Of a DNA stretch of 64,000 nt, positions 11,860 through 25,100 are shown piece after piece. A program made the translations under genes and the position numbers. Every line of letters begins with the position of its first letter. Within the stretch, counting starts at the first letter, position 1. Source of the stretch: Edaphochlamys debaryana (Eukaryota > Chlorophyta > Chlorophyceae > Chlamydomonadales); the NCBI GenBank assembly GCA_016858145.1, contig JAEHOE010000003.1, forward strand, positions 1,178,001 to 1,242,000, written 5' to 3'. The notes under the pieces were generated by a model that did no database searches, was not told the origin of the DNA, and saw only the letters and a program-made list of their open reading frames with translations.

Positions 11860-14224
11860 AGCTGCCTGGACGAGGCGGCTGAGCTAAGCGGCGGAGCGCA
11901 AACAAGGCTCCATTTGTGCACGACAGACGTGCCTCCTCCCGCCACCGTTCCTGGAGATACAGATCGCAGAGACCTCAGTAAGTGATGCGTGTAGGACTAG
12001 CACATTCTGCTCTTCCTCAGGCTGAGGCGTTCTGATGCGGTTTACGCGGAGGTCAAACGAGTCGCCAATGCACTGTGTGGCTGCGAGTATGTTGCAGAAA
12101 GTATATGATCAGGACTCTGGTAAGGAGGGCAGCAGCCCTCCGAGGGCTCGAGTCGAATGGTAACAGACCGCGCTCATCGGGCCCTTCAGCGAGCGAGCAG
12201 CAACGCTGAGGCCTCTGCATTCCTCATTCACTTCATGAACAACCTCGAGTCGAGCGCAGCGGTGTCCGTGCAGCTAATCCAGTCCTTTTGTGATCGGACT
12301 GTACTTCGCGACGGCCACACGAGTTCTCGTCTGCACTCGGCTGTGCCTGAAAGAGTTGTATGCGAACAAACTGAGACATAATTCAGCTGTAGACCCCTGG
12401 TGCGGGGCGCCCGTGTCCAGACAGCAGACTACACCGCCCGCGCTGCTGTCCCACGGCTGCAACCTTGCAGGCGCGCTTCATTCGAACAGCTGTCTAGGAC
12501 CGTAATGAACAGCACGGTTATACGAAAGTGCATTGGAAACGGCTTGAGCTCAACCTACCTAACGACTGGGCAGTCGTGTGCACCCGCACTGCACCACGTT
12601 GCACCCCAGGCTTCGTTGATGTCTTCTAACCCCAGGCTGCACCCGCTGCAGGTGAACGAAAGGACAGTAATGCCGCTGCGGGCGCAGAGTTCAACGCAAC
12701 TACAAACGCTGATTGAAGTTCTGAACGAGGATCGTGCAAGGCGGCGCAGGCCAGGGTAGGCAGGGTCAAGGCAAAGAGCAATGTGGGCCCGGGTCTGGCC
12801 CACCTGCCTGCCTCAGCAAGGAGGAAAGCGACCGTCATGCAGGAGCTGGGTTTGGATCACTGAGCCCCATCTGGCTATCTTAGTGGCATGGTATCAGGGT
12901 TCTGCTCAACTGCGAAGGATCCAGTGCTCTGGGCCAGGGCGGGGGGGGGGGTAGGTCGCTAGGTCCTTCTCAGACATGCCTCATATGTGAAGAGCTTGGG
13001 GCGCCGGAATTTCTCGGTCGGTCGTCGGACGTCGGGGGGACTCTGGGCGCGGTTTGACGAAATAGCGTGGCAGAAAGCCGCATCGCATAGATGAAGCAGC
13101 CGCGCACAAGACGGGCATGTCGACACCAAGGGACGTTTTGGATGGGCGGCACGGCGACTTTGTCACCGCGGCTTAGAGCAGCGCCCACCATCATCCCACA
13201 CGCCCTGGGCATGCAGCAACGCATGACCTTATGTTGGCAAGTCACTGGTACCCTTCCAGCGGTGTAAGGGGTCGGGACCGGTGGGACATTTTGGCATGCC
13301 GGGCCCCGGGCACACTCGCGGCCACCCAAACGCCCACGAGATTCCCTGCCCCTCTGCCCTCGCGGGCCCACCCGGTTCACAGGCGACAATGACAACAAGG
13401 TAGGCCGCCCACAGGTCTGCGTAGTTCGCGACCACGCCCTACGCCCCTCAGCCAAGCGCTACGCTTCGGCTTCGTTGATGTCTTGTACCCAAAGGCGTCT
13501 CCCAAGTATTCCCTGAAGCCCATCTTCCACCCCCGCACTCGGACCACATGCAAAGGCAGTAAGTAACTGCAAAGGACAGCTCTGATATTACCCCTCGATG
13601 CCGAGCGCCCGAGCCATTGGTCAAATTACGAGTCGGGGGGCATGGTCAATCGTACCCGACCAGTTGGCTAACACGTATGCTGTGCGGGCCCATGGATAGA
13701 GCACGTAGCCAGCTGTCCAGCGAAACGCAACTGAGCTGCGCTGCAGTCAAGGCTTGCCCGTTTTTTCTTGAAGCCAAGCCAAGCGCATGTTTCTAGCATC
13801 GCTGATGCGAAGTAAGACACGGGACGTGTGGGTTGCTCTGCACGAAGCTGTGGGTGGGCCGGCCCGGCAGGGGGCCGAGGATGGTCGTGGAACACATCTC
13901 CACACCGACCCGCGACAAAGTGTCGCGACAACCACTCTTCCCACAGATCCAAGTTGCCTAGGTTTCGGTAGCGACATCGCGGTCGGTTCGGGCTTGAGCG
14001 GGCAACGTTTGACGGAAGTCGGTGCCCATCCTGCTTAAGTGCACCATCCTGCTCACGTTGACGGAACTCCTTCCCGCAGCACCGCTAGCTAGTGCGCACA
14101 GAAGGAAATAGCCTGATTACATGAGCGCGCGAGCCCACACGGTCCCGCTCGTCCGAGCTGCATGTCTTCCCTCCTGACAGTCCTAACTAGTGCAAACTCA
14201 GAATTGACGAGCAGTGTCCCGCGA
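11860..14224. other. Region without a supported gene
   Basis: This is the upstream region of the MYB-like gene and beyond. Short frames occur on both strands (for example 12157-12381 plus and 12970-13455 minus), but none shows a domain, a consistent splice pattern or an obvious end. A poly-G run lies near 12940. A 5' exon of the MYB gene may lie just upstream of 11859, but I could not fix one in phase. Confidence 0.5.
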
Positions 14225-14287
14225 GACGCGATTGCAAGGGCGTAGCCCCGTTTCCCACCCTCCGGGTGGGATTAGGGGCAAGCCAAC
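14225..14287. repeat. Short hairpin-bearing repeat, copy 1
   Basis: About 62 bp, beginning GACGCGATTGCAAGGGCGTA and ending ATTAGGGGCAAGCCAAC, nearly repeated at 14393-14454. It contains two small inverted repeats: GGGC-GTA-GCCC and CCCACCC-TCC-GGGTGGG. It is probably a fragment of a non-autonomous dispersed element, but no terminal structure is identified. Confidence 0.8.
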
Positions 14288-14392
14288 ATAACACACCCAC
14301 TCGGCCTCGGACTAGAGCGAGGACTGTCAGTCGGACTCCTAACGCGGTGACCCTACTATTCAACTGCTAAAGAGTGACACCGCGTCCGGAAA

Positions 14393-14454
14393 GACGCGAT
14401 TGCAGGGGCGTAGCCCCGTTTCCCCCCTGCCGGGGAGATTAGGGGCAAGCCAAC
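14393..14454. repeat. Short hairpin-bearing repeat, copy 2
   Basis: Second direct copy of the 14225-14287 sequence, starting 168 bp later. The first hairpin is GGGGC-GTA-GCCCC. The second stem has changed to CCCC..GGGG and can still pair, although the sequence differs from copy 1. Confidence 0.8.
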
Positions 14455-14532
14455 GCAACTGGCTTAGAACGGAGTACGCACAGGCCTTGTGCGACAGCGT
14501 CGTACGGTGTACGGGTCGGTCGTCGGTCCCAT

Positions 14533-14554
14533 GGGGTTGATGAACATCAACCCC
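14533..14554. repeat. Perfect inverted repeat, 10-bp stem with 2-nt loop
   Basis: GGGGTTGATG, AA, then CATCAACCCC form a perfect palindromic hairpin inside GC-rich flanks. The preceding 50 bp (CAGGCCTTGTGCGACAGCGTC...) resemble 7096-7145, which is also followed by a GC hairpin. The two places are therefore probably diverged copies of one repeat family. Confidence 0.7.
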
Positions 14555-14834
14555 GGTCCCGGGGGGTCTGGCGACTCTCGGGCATGATGTCGGGCGACTG
14601 AAGCCAATCCAGCAGCCAGAGGATGAACAACGAGGCCAGGGGCCGCATTGCAGTGGGGAGAGTCGCTGAGTCGGTGGGGACTGTTGAGTGTGGCTCGGGG
14701 GGGGGGGGGTCAGGCTTTCCCGGACGTTTGCGCCATCACCCTTCACCCAATCCCGCTAATTTCTTCCAATGGCCTTCTGCTCGTAGGGGTTGTGGGCCAC
14801 GGCCATGCTGTGCCCTTCCGCTCGCGACATCTGC

Positions 14835-15050
14835 AACGCAGGGATTGCACGCTCGGCAAGCAGGGCAGCGGGTCGCGACAGGGGAGCTTGGTTGTTTGCA
14901 ATTCCTGCAAGAGGATCAGAGGCAACGTGGTGTTCCGGCGTGAGGTACCGAAAATTGTGGAGGCCGCGTGCAAGAAGCTGCAGGAGCGCAAGGCGGCGGA
15001 GGAGGGTCGCTGAGGGGGTTATGTCGAGGAGGCGGGTTGAAGTTGTGTAA
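14835..15050 (+). other. Possible 3' gene remnant with Cys-Cys motif and poly(A) signal
   Basis: An open stretch ends at the TGA at 15011-15013 and encodes a basic segment, VVCNSCKRIRGNVVFRREVPK, then a charged helix ending QERKAAEEGR. TGTAA, the algal polyadenylation signal, follows about 30 bp after the stop. I could not find upstream exons or a start. It may be the end of a small gene, a relic of a mobile element, or chance. Confidence 0.3.
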
Positions 15051-16137
15051 GCCTTGATGGAATGCTACGACGCATATCAGTCGACGCATGTCAGTCCGTG
15101 TAAGCGTTAAACGAGGCAATTCGGTACTGCTTCTCTCAGCGGCACCTCCCCAACCGCCTCAGCGTTTGCGCGCCCCCCGCATGTACGGTATGACCCACCG
15201 CCTGGTCGGTCGTACACATGCTTGTCCCAATCTGTCCAAGCAGTTCAAAAGCACGTCCCCGGCCCCCGCAGCCGCATGCCAACGACCATAGCCCATAGAG
15301 CCCCCAAATGCACACGTTACTTCTGAACGAAGCTCAGACACAATGAACACCTTGCGTTGCGTCAAGCGTCCTTGCAAGGTACGCTGCATGCCAGCCCGCT
15401 TGTTATGTATCGTACGGTAATTCACGTCGCACCTTGATTGCGAGCGGCAACACGCCCCCAGGCCGCACACAAACGCTGTCACTGGGGTGCGCCACTTTGG
15501 TCTGCGGTCCTTGTGCCGGTCCAAGAAGGCCTCCCGCGCCGCACATCTCCAATACGCGCACCCCTCACACACAACCGTTTCCCAACAATGCTTCGCCAGC
15601 ACCTTGCAGCCGATCCATACGCCCCCGCCGCTGGGACGCGCGAGCGGTGGTTCCTCCCTCCCTAAAGAATGATCGCATTCCGGGAATAGCCCACAACACC
15701 AAAGCAGAAAAGCGGTGACATGAATGACCATCACCACACTGGCCTCAAAGCCAGCTCCATACATGGTCACGCCAGGAAACGGCGGCGTCAGGCCCGCGCG
15801 CTGGCAACGGCGCCATCCGCCGCCACCCAGCTGCGCACCGGCGCCACAGGCCTGCTATACACATAGCATTGCGCTCACAAGCAACGGCATCAACGGCCCT
15901 GTCGGCTGCCGCACTTGCGCGCAATAGCACCTGGCATCTAAGCCGGTCCGCCAGTCCGGCAGTCGGTCTCCCTAAAGCAGACACCAAGAAAACACACGCC
16001 TCTCGAAACACGACACGGCACCACGCGCCTCGCGGCTGCGGCCCTTTCACTCACTCGACATCCCCCTCCTCCTACGGATGAACCAGCCGGTAACAAATGC
16101 CCGCTCTAGGCTGAGCATTATCGCATGCGTCCGCTGT
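15051..16137. other. Downstream region of the glucan synthase gene
   Basis: Presumed 3' UTR and flank of the minus-strand glucan synthase gene, whose stop is at 16138. No TGTAA signal was clear on the minus strand. A 203-codon minus frame (15159-15770) has no recognisable domain and is most likely untranslated. Confidence 0.5.
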
Positions 16138-19100
16138 TCACAGGTACCGGTGCTCCGACGTCACAAGCGACTTGGCGTCAAAGGCCGGGTTGCCCGTGGT
16201 GTTGGTCGGCGCCACGCTGGGCGCACCGCCGGGCCCCGGGGCCGCTCCCTTGGTGTCGGCGCCTCCTGGCCCGGGGCCGCCGGCCGGTGGCGGCGGCGCA
16301 GGCCGCGGCGGCGGCGGCGGGCCACCGGGCTTGCCGGCCTGCCTCCCTGGCGTGCGCATGTCGAAGCCGACCTTGTTGTCCTTCATGGCGCGCGCAATGC
16401 GGGCGTGCCCGGCGGTCTGCGCGAAGGCGTCGTTGAAGAGGATCTTCATCTGCAGCACGCTGAACACGCCCAGGAAGGAGAGCATGGCGATGAGGACGAA
16501 GAGCGTGTAGCCAATGATCTGGTCCACCGTGTAGTGGAATGAGTCCACGAACGCGCGCATGGCGTTGTTCTGGGAGTAGGCCACCGTCACAAACTGCGCA
16601 CACATAGGAGTGCGAGAGGAGGGCAGCAAGGGCAGGAGTGAGAGAGGGCGGTTGGGTGCAGGGGTAGGAATGTGTCATGGCCCTAGCCGTTAAGGTCGCT
16701 GCCAACGGGTAAGCCAAGGCAGGTGCGGCTGGTGCGGCGTGACGATAGCAAGGCGGATGCGGGCTCACCCTGTGGAAGGCCACCAGCAGTTGGAAGTTGG
16801 CCCACAGGATGACGCAGAGCGTGGTGAAGCCGTTGCCCTCGTACCAGCGGCTGACCAGCGCCAGCCACAGGATGAGGAACACAATCATGCACGTCGTCAT
16901 AATGTACCGGTAGATGCGGTACGGCTTGTGGTCCGCCAGCTCCGTGAAGTACGTCTTAACCTGTACGGCAGAGGGCCAACGACGGGTGAGGCGCACGTAT
17001 CCATGGCCGCTGCCGCTACGCCCAGCCCTCGTTCCTCGCAGCCTTGTGTGCCCCCTCCCGCCACCGCATAGACCCCAGAACCAGACCAGCGATGCCCACC
17101 TGGATGGTCATGTACACAAAGATCCAGATCGAGACGGTGGCGATCAGGAACACCACGATCTGGCTCCGGAACACCGACGAGTACGCCGCCGCGGCGGGCA
17201 TGTAGATGTCCAAGCGAGATGCGGCGCAGATGCACAGCAGGATGTACGGCAGGCACGACACGATGGTCGACACAAGGTTCATGAATTGGTCCGTGTTGTT
17301 GCCGCTGTCGTTGCGCGCCTTCTCCAGCTGGCCCGCGTTCCAGGTGTACCAGTTGGTGCCGGTCATGACGTCCACGTCCCCGTGCATCCAGCGCTGCCAG
17401 GCCAGGTAGTTGACCTGGACCTTGGCAATGTCGAAGGAGAAGGGGTTGAACCATAGCGGCGAGAAGATGAGCACGAACGCCAGCAGCCAGCCCGACCACG
17501 TCAGCGCGCCGTAGTTGCAGACCTCGCAGCCGCGCACGGCGTACAGCGAGCACAGCATGAACAGCAGCTCGAAGGCGTAGTACAGGTGCGAGCGCGTGTA
17601 GAGCGTGAAGATCTGGGGGGTGGTGGGTGGGCAGGCGGGTGGTGCGGCGAGGGCAGGGCGGGGCAGGGCGAGCGTCAGTAGGGCTGGGCGGGTGACAGGC
17701 TTGAGGGACTTCGCTCGAGACGGTCCCTGCCCCTAGGAGCCAGCTGCCGCCTCCCTCCCTCCCGCCCTCCACAGCCGGTCCTTTCTGCAGCCCCATCCTG
17801 CTCTGTCCTGCCCTGCCCAGTCCCCTGCAGAGCCCATCAGTGCCAGGGTGCGGCCGAGGCGCTCACCTTGACGAAGTCCAGCGCCGTGATGTTGAAGCCA
17901 CGACCCGTGCCCACGTACTTGGCCGAGCCGTAGGTCATATCGGCGTAGAAGGAGCTGGCCACGGTCTGCTGCTGGAACATGTAGAAGAACAGCGAGCCCG
18001 TCATGATCTGCTGGAACACCGTCACGATGGCCTTGACGATGCCCATCTCCAGGATCAGCTGCCCGATGTACGGAATCATGGACAGCGTACCGAGCTGCAG
18101 GATCTGGGGAGCTCAAGGGGAGGGGGGCGCGGGCCAGGGAAGGGGGCGAGGGGCATGAGCACCAGGAGTGGCTTGCAAGGGTCACCCGCACAGGGTGGCC
18201 AAAGCGCAAGCAAGGCGGGGAACGGAGCGAGCGACGGAGGAGCGTGTGCGCACCTGCTGCACGTTGTAGATGCGCTGGAGCATGTCGCTCATCTGCGACG
18301 CGTGCGCCATGTTAAACACCAGCAGCGCGTAGATGTTCCAGAACGCCGCCTGAGGGGTGATGGGAAGGGGGTTCAAAGCAAGGGGAAGCGCGGGTGAGAG
18401 AGGGTGTATTGGCAAGAGGCTCGGTTGGCGGCACAGGTACCGGCAGGGCAACGATGTTGCTGCAGGTGCTGTGGTTGGCTGCGGCTGCGCTGAGGGCCCA
18501 AGGCGAGGCAGAGGCAGAGCCGGCGCACCTGCGCCGTGAGCCACGAGTTGATGTAGAAGCCGATGCAAGAGTGGTAGAACATGAGCAGCCGGAACACGTC
18601 CAGCCGGGAGCCCAGGCGCGCCGACTCGCGCGAGATGGCCCACTCGCCGCCACCACCGGCGATCTTGAAGTTGAAGCCGTTGATGGAGTCGAAGCCCATG
18701 TCACGACCCTGGCGGGAGACGGAGCAGCAGGCCAGGGCACACGCGTTGGAGCCAGGGAGGCAGCCGAAGTAACGTGGGAAAAGCGTGCGTGGGAAGAGGA
18801 GCTGGGAGAGATCCAGGGGGAGGCAGTACAAGGCCAGGGCAGGGCCTCACCTTGCCGCAGCTGATGTACTCCTTGTACCGAATCCGCCCTCCGCGCAGCG
18901 TGTGGTTGCACCCGCAGAACACATCCTCTGTCAGGTGCAGCTGGCGCGTCGCCTTGGACATGCCACCCTGGGGAGCGAAGAGCACGGACGACATCAGGCT
19001 TAGCGTCAGCTCCCAACCAGGCCGGCAGTCTTACTCCCCCCATCACTGGGAACCATGCCCAGACCCCTGTGGTCCGAAACGGCTAGAGGAGGCAATGCAG

Positions 19101-22100
19101 CTTGAAGCACGGCCCAATACTCACTCGAGTCATGACGAACATCTTGTTGAACATGTCGGGATGGCCGTAGTGCAGGCGGATGCGGGCGGGGTGCGTGAGC
19201 GTGCGCTGGGTGATGGTGCCGAACGCGTACTCCGTGGCCGCAGCGAAGCGCCCCAGCGCTCCCGACTTGTCCGAGAAAATCCACTCGCGGAAGCCCACGA
19301 TCGCCGTGTACGTGCACGCCACCTGGCAGGGAGACACAGGGCAGCGCCGTGTTGAGAGCTTAGAACTGAGGGCAGGGTCATTGACACGGCGCCTGGCGCC
19401 AAGCTACACTCCTGTGCCCAGTGAAGGCCCTTCCGGCACCAGCCGTGCCGCCCTCAGGTGGGGTGGTAGGAGGGGAGGCGAGCGGCCTTCCCAGCCCTGC
19501 CCCGGCAGCCCACCTGGCGCATGCGCATGACGTAGAGCATCTCGCTCGCGATGGTCTTCTTGGTGATCTGCACCTCGTCGTCGTCGTCCGCGAACAGGTG
19601 GAACGCGCCCTTGGTGGAGGGCAGAAGCTCCGTCACCAGGTTGCGGCACTTGAGCGTCTCCGCCAGCACGTTGTCCTGGTTCATATCGATGGCCTGCGCA
19701 GGTGCACACGAGGGCGGGCAACAGCTGCGTTGGGAAGCAGGGTTGCGGGACACCAGGCTGCGCTAGGCCAGCAGCAGGGGTTGCTAGGGGCTTGTTGCTG
19801 AGCCGCACTAGCCAGGCGCTGGGCCCCAGGGCTGCAGCCGCACCTGCAGGCCCTCGCCGAACGCGAAGATGACGGCGTGGTTCTGGTTCTCGGGCTTGCC
19901 CTCGCCCAGCACCACTCCACGGCCCGAGTACTTGTTGTGCGGTAGCCGCACGCGGTACACCTGCGGTGACGGGGAGAATCGGGCACTGGTCAGCAAACTC
20001 TGCAGGGTGCCTTGCAAGGTGCAGGAAGCCAGCTGCCGTGCGTCTCCAGAGACCGCGTTGGCCACCGCTGCTGCTCTCAACCCGCACGTGTGCTCCTGCA
20101 GGCGCCACCCAGGCCCAAGCACACCTCGATGACGCCGTTGTCGTCCTCCTGGATGCCCATGGCCTGCAGCGCCGCCAGCTGCGCGGGGTCGTTCAGGTCG
20201 CGGCCGCGCGCCATGACGGAGAAGCCCGTGGGCCCCTTGTCCATCTCCGCATGGTCCAAGAACGCCACCTGGGGGCGTGGAGGGGGCAGAGCAAGGCGAG
20301 ACAGAGAGAGTCAGTGTGAGAGCTGATGGTTGGGACATGGCCGGGCTGGGCTGGGCTGATGCAGGGGGAGATTCGAGAAGAGGAGCTGCAGGGGGAGTTG
20401 GAGTGAGCAGGGCGCAGCGCACCTTGAGGCGGGGGTACTTGGCCATGAGGATGTCGATCGACGAGGCTAGCCAGCGCATGCGCAGGTCCTTGGACACGCG
20501 GTTCTTGCCGTACGTCTGCGGCGTCACCACGTACTCGAACTTGGGGTTCACCAGCTGGTCGATGTACCGCCTACAGGGAGGAGACAGCAACGGGGTGGTC
20601 GGTCAGAGAGGGCAACCGGCTTACAGTAACATAAGGGTGGTGCAACAGCCAGCACCTGGCCTGCAGCGCACTGCACCGCGCTTGTGTACCGACACAGCCC
20701 CTGGGCACTCACTTGTACTCGAGCTCATTCATGTTGGGCGGCATGGGGTGCTCCAGCTTGGCCAGCACGCGGAGGGACACCTCGTTGAGCATCATGCCGT
20801 GCACGGTGCGCGCCAGCAGCTGGCCGCGGAGCGAGGCCCACATCTGCAGCAGCCAGAAGGCAGGAGGGAGGGCCCAGGGTCAGGGGCAAGGCCTAGAGCA
20901 ACACACCGCACCTAGCCCCGAGCCCGGCACCTACGCCCCACGCAAGCCACTGCAAGGCACGGGTGCCTTGCATCAGCCCGCATCCCGCGCAAACCAGCAG
21001 CCCGTCAGGTGCCCTCAGCGACCCCGCCCTCCCACCTGCAGCTCCAGCTTGAACTCGTGCATGTCGCAGCCGGGCGCGAAGTCGTGCTCTGACAGGTCCG
21101 TGGCCTTCACGCCCGGCACCATGGCCGCCATGCGCTCCCTGAAGTTGCTCCACTCGTACGGGAACATGGCCTTCAGGTACGACATGAGGCTGATGGAGTC
21201 GTCCGTCTCCGACAGCAGGTCCGTCATCTTGCGCATCTTGAGCCCCAGGTCCTTGCCTGGAGGAGACGTAGCGGGAAGATAGGTAGTAAGCAACGGGCGG
21301 TAAGAGGGCCAGTGCGCGGCTGGCAAGGGCGACGGGTGACCAGGTGCTCCCCACAGACTCCCAACCATCCTGCAGGCAGCTGCATTATAACTCGCAGGGG
21401 CCACAAGCCAGCCCCAAAGCGCCACGCCCTGCAGCACCCCTCCGCCGCCCCCCAACTCACACAGCTGCTTGCAGTCGAGCGCGTACAGCACGTCCTCCTC
21501 GTACAGGGGCGTCAGGATGGACCAGGACCACATCTTGTCGATGGAGGGCGGCTTGTCCAGCGAGGGGTGGCCCAGCGAGTTGATGAAGAAGCCCAGGATG
21601 CGCTGCGCCTCCTCGCTCTGCGGCGTGGCCTCGGCCTCCGTGGTCACCAGCATGCGCTTGATGACGCGGATGACGCGCAGCAGCTCCTTGTAGTCCGCCG
21701 TGGCGCTGGGGGGTGGAGGGGGTGTGGGGGGAAGGGGAGAGAGGGCAGAGGGAGGGGAGAGGGGGCAAGGGTGAGGTTGCGGGCTACAGCGGGGCCGAGG
21801 GCAGGTGGGGTGGAAGGGCGGTGCACCAAGGCAGGGTGAGCAGCGGCGCGGCTGGGGGCAGGAAAGGTGGCGAGGGTTTGCGCGGAGCGGTGCAGAGCTG
21901 GCAGCGGAGGGGCTCACTTGTTCAGCAGCGCCGCCTTCATGACCGCCTTGAGGCCCTCCGGGTCCGAGCTGATGACGTTCTTCATGTCCGCCACCACCTC
22001 GAACAGGATGGACGCCAGCTCCACGTCCTCGGGCGTCGCGCGCCCCCGCTCCGCCGCCTTGTGGATGGCGAAGCACTCGCCTGCGGGGGCCGGGAGGCAG

Positions 22101-25100
22101 GGGCGAGGGGATGAGGAGGAGGGCCAGGCTGGAGGCCACTCGTCGTCCCGACACCCAACCTCTGCCCCGCGCATTCCCACAGACTCTGCCGCTCTGAGGC
22201 AGCTCCAAGCAGCAACGCCCTTTGCACACCCAACCCGGCAGCTGCTCGCTGACCCCTTGCCCCTGCGCACTGAGAGTGCGTGTCCCCAACGCTCACCCTC
22301 CAGCGCCACCCAGAGCTGGTATAGGTTCTCCGCAATGTCCTTCATGTCGAACGGAACCTCGTGGCGCTCGCAGATCTGCTCCAGCTGGTCCACCATCTTG
22401 AGCCCGTGCTGCAGCATCTTCTTGCGCAGCAGCGCGTGCTTCACGTTGATGTTTCCGCGGTGGAACGGCGCAGACGTGATCACGTGCGCGTGCTTGCCCG
22501 ACAGCAGGCCGACCTGAGCAGTGGGGGGAGGACGCGGGTGCGAGCGTCAGAGGCCAACGCAGGTGAGGCCCAGCTGTGGCAATAAAAACAAGTTGACTTT
22601 GACTGCCCAAGGCCTCTCCCACGCGCTGCCGTCTCAGCTTCGCAGAGCTTTGCGTGTGCCACCCCTCCCAGGCTCTTCCGCCTGCCTCAGCCATCACCGC
22701 TTGCCTTTCACCCCGCCCTTGGGCCCCAGCCCTCGCTGCGCGTTGCCTTGACCCAGCCCTCAAGCCCCGCCTCACCTGGCAGCCCAGCCACACCACCAGC
22801 ACTCGCAGCTCGTTGAGCACCATGACCTGCGCCGTCGACACCTGGCCAGTGTCCACCACCTTGCGGACCTGTCCGGCGTAGAAGAAGGTGGGCAGCAGGA
22901 TGGGGCGCAGGCCGTGCCCGCGGCTGCCCATGTCCAGGCGCACGAACTTGAGCATCGACACCTCCTTGTCGTTGATGTAGTCCGCCATGCGCAGGTCGTC
23001 GATGATCTCGTCCCACGCGAACGCGAACGAGTTCCACATCATCATCTGGGAAGGGAGGGAGGGAGGGCGAAGCGGAGGGGTGTGGGAAGAGGGGTGAGGA
23101 AGGCACAGCGAGGGTGCGGTAGAGCAGGGGTAGGGGCAAGGGAGGCTCAAGCCAAGCTGCATTACTGCAAGCGCTGCTCAGCAGCCCGCAGTCACGCAAA
23201 GCTGAGCAAAGCCCGCCAAAGCCCAAGCCGCCGGTTTGCCCACAAGCCCCTGCTGAGCCTCAAGCTACCCCCATTCCCGGCCCACCCAAACCCCTAGCCC
23301 TGCCCACCTGCGCGTGGACCTCATCGATCTCCTCGTCCTCATCCGGGTCCGCACCGTCGATGATGATGATGTCCTGCCCCATGCCCTCCGCCGCGCGGTT
23401 GATGGCCGCCTCGCGCTCCTTCTTCTCCCTGCGCCGCTGCTCGCGCGCCTCCTTGGTGGGGTCGTAGGCGCCGCCAAGCAGCGCCGTGAGCGGCCGGGCC
23501 GTGGTGGGGCGGGCGGTGGTGGGGCGCAGCGCGGTCATGGGGCGCATGCTGCCGGGCGTGCCGTCCGGCTTGAGCGCCGAGCTCATGGGCCGGGAGCGGG
23601 TCTGCGTGCTGCGGGGCAGCTGGGCAATGTTGCGGCCGCGGCCGGCGGTGGTGGGCCGAGCCATGGACGCGTTGCCGCCGGGGTCCAGGCCTGAGCCGTG
23701 GCGGCCCGAGCGGTGGCCGCCGACAAGGTCCTCCTCGCCCTCCTCGCTCGGCCGGTTGTGGGAGACCTTGTAAGATGACTTGGGGCGCATGGGGATGCCG
23801 CCGCCCGAGCCGTGGCTGCGGGCAGAGGCGCCGCCGGGGCCGTCGCCAATCTCCTTGGCCGCGCTGATGGCCGCCTCCTCGTCCGGCGAGGGGTGCACCT
23901 TGTTGGAGCCGCCGCCGATCCCTGCAAGGCAACAAGAGACAAAACACTGTCAGTGACATGGACGCTCCCTGACGTTCCCCGCTCGACAGGACTGTTTCCG
24001 TTACCCTGCTTCTCCCCGCTGGACTTGGCGAAACCGCCAAAACCCTGATGCTCATCCCGGTCAAGCACGGACTCAGACCCACGCCCAGGCTTGCTACCCC
24101 AGGGCTTGCCTGCAAAGCCCGGACGCCCTCCCACAGCGATGGCGGGCTTGCTGGAGTCAAACTCCTCCACCTCCTCTCCGCCGAAGGCCACGCCGCGCTT
24201 CTTGCTGCTGTGCCCAGACCCGGCCTTGGTGGCGCTGCCGCCCGTGGCCATGGGCTCATCATCGTCGGCGACGATGCGCACGCCGCGCTTCTTCGCGGTG
24301 TGGCTGTTGGCGGCGCTGGTGGGGTCCAGGTCGTCCTCCTTGGCGTCCTTGAAGTAGTTGGAGTGGAGCGAGGTGCCCGAGATGGAGCGCACGACGCCGC
24401 CGTCACCAGCCGCGCCGCCGTCCTCCTGCTTGCGCTGCAGGCCCCGGGCAAGCGAGGGGTCGATGCCAGCGGCCTGCGCGCGCTTGCGGTTGGGCAGGTC
24501 ATCGCCGTCGCCCCCAGGAGGACCGGAGGGGTCGACGAAGCTGATTGCCTCCGCCACGGGCCCTGACGCGCGAGCCGCCGCCACCACAGCCGCCCATGCC
24601 GTCGGGACTGGCGCCGTGCCGACGGAGCTGTCGCGGGAGTGGTCCTGAAGCGTGAGCTCAGCCCTTAGCATGGCACCCGCACGCGGCGTCACGTTGTTGA
24701 TGGGCGGCACGCTCTCGCGCGATTCCGCCACCGCACGCGCCGCCGCCCGAGGGCTGGCCCGGCCGTCCTCCTCCTCCGCCTCCTCGCCCTCGCTCGCGGA
24801 GAAAGGAGCCGTGTCCTCGCCAGCACGCCACTCGTACACCACCGCCAGGGGGTCCCCGTCGGCTCGGAAGGCGGTGAGGGTCGTGAGCGCGGCGCCGCCG
24901 TCGGCGTCCGCTCCGTCCTCCCCGGCAGCACGGGACTCAGCCCGCTGCACGCGGCGCGACCACCAAGTGGTGGCACGCTCGCCCTCGGGGTCAGACACCT
25001 CACCCTCACCGCCCTCCTCCTCGCTGTCGTCCTCCACCTCCTCAGGCCGGAACAGCACGCCGGACTTGGCGGACAGCGCCGCGGGGCCCACGCCCGACAG

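Noticed and set aside
12970..13455. 161-codon minus-strand frame
   Set aside because: Composition is random, with many Cys/Arg/Pro and no motif; no exon partners in phase.
13668..13977. Frames containing WLSRHFVAGRCGDVF, considered as a retroelement fragment
   Set aside because: No recognisable reverse transcriptase, gag or integrase motif around it.
15159..15770. 203-codon minus-strand frame downstream of the glucan synthase gene
   Set aside because: The glucan synthase reading frame ends at 16138 with a normal stop; this frame lacks motifs and is not linked by a splice site.
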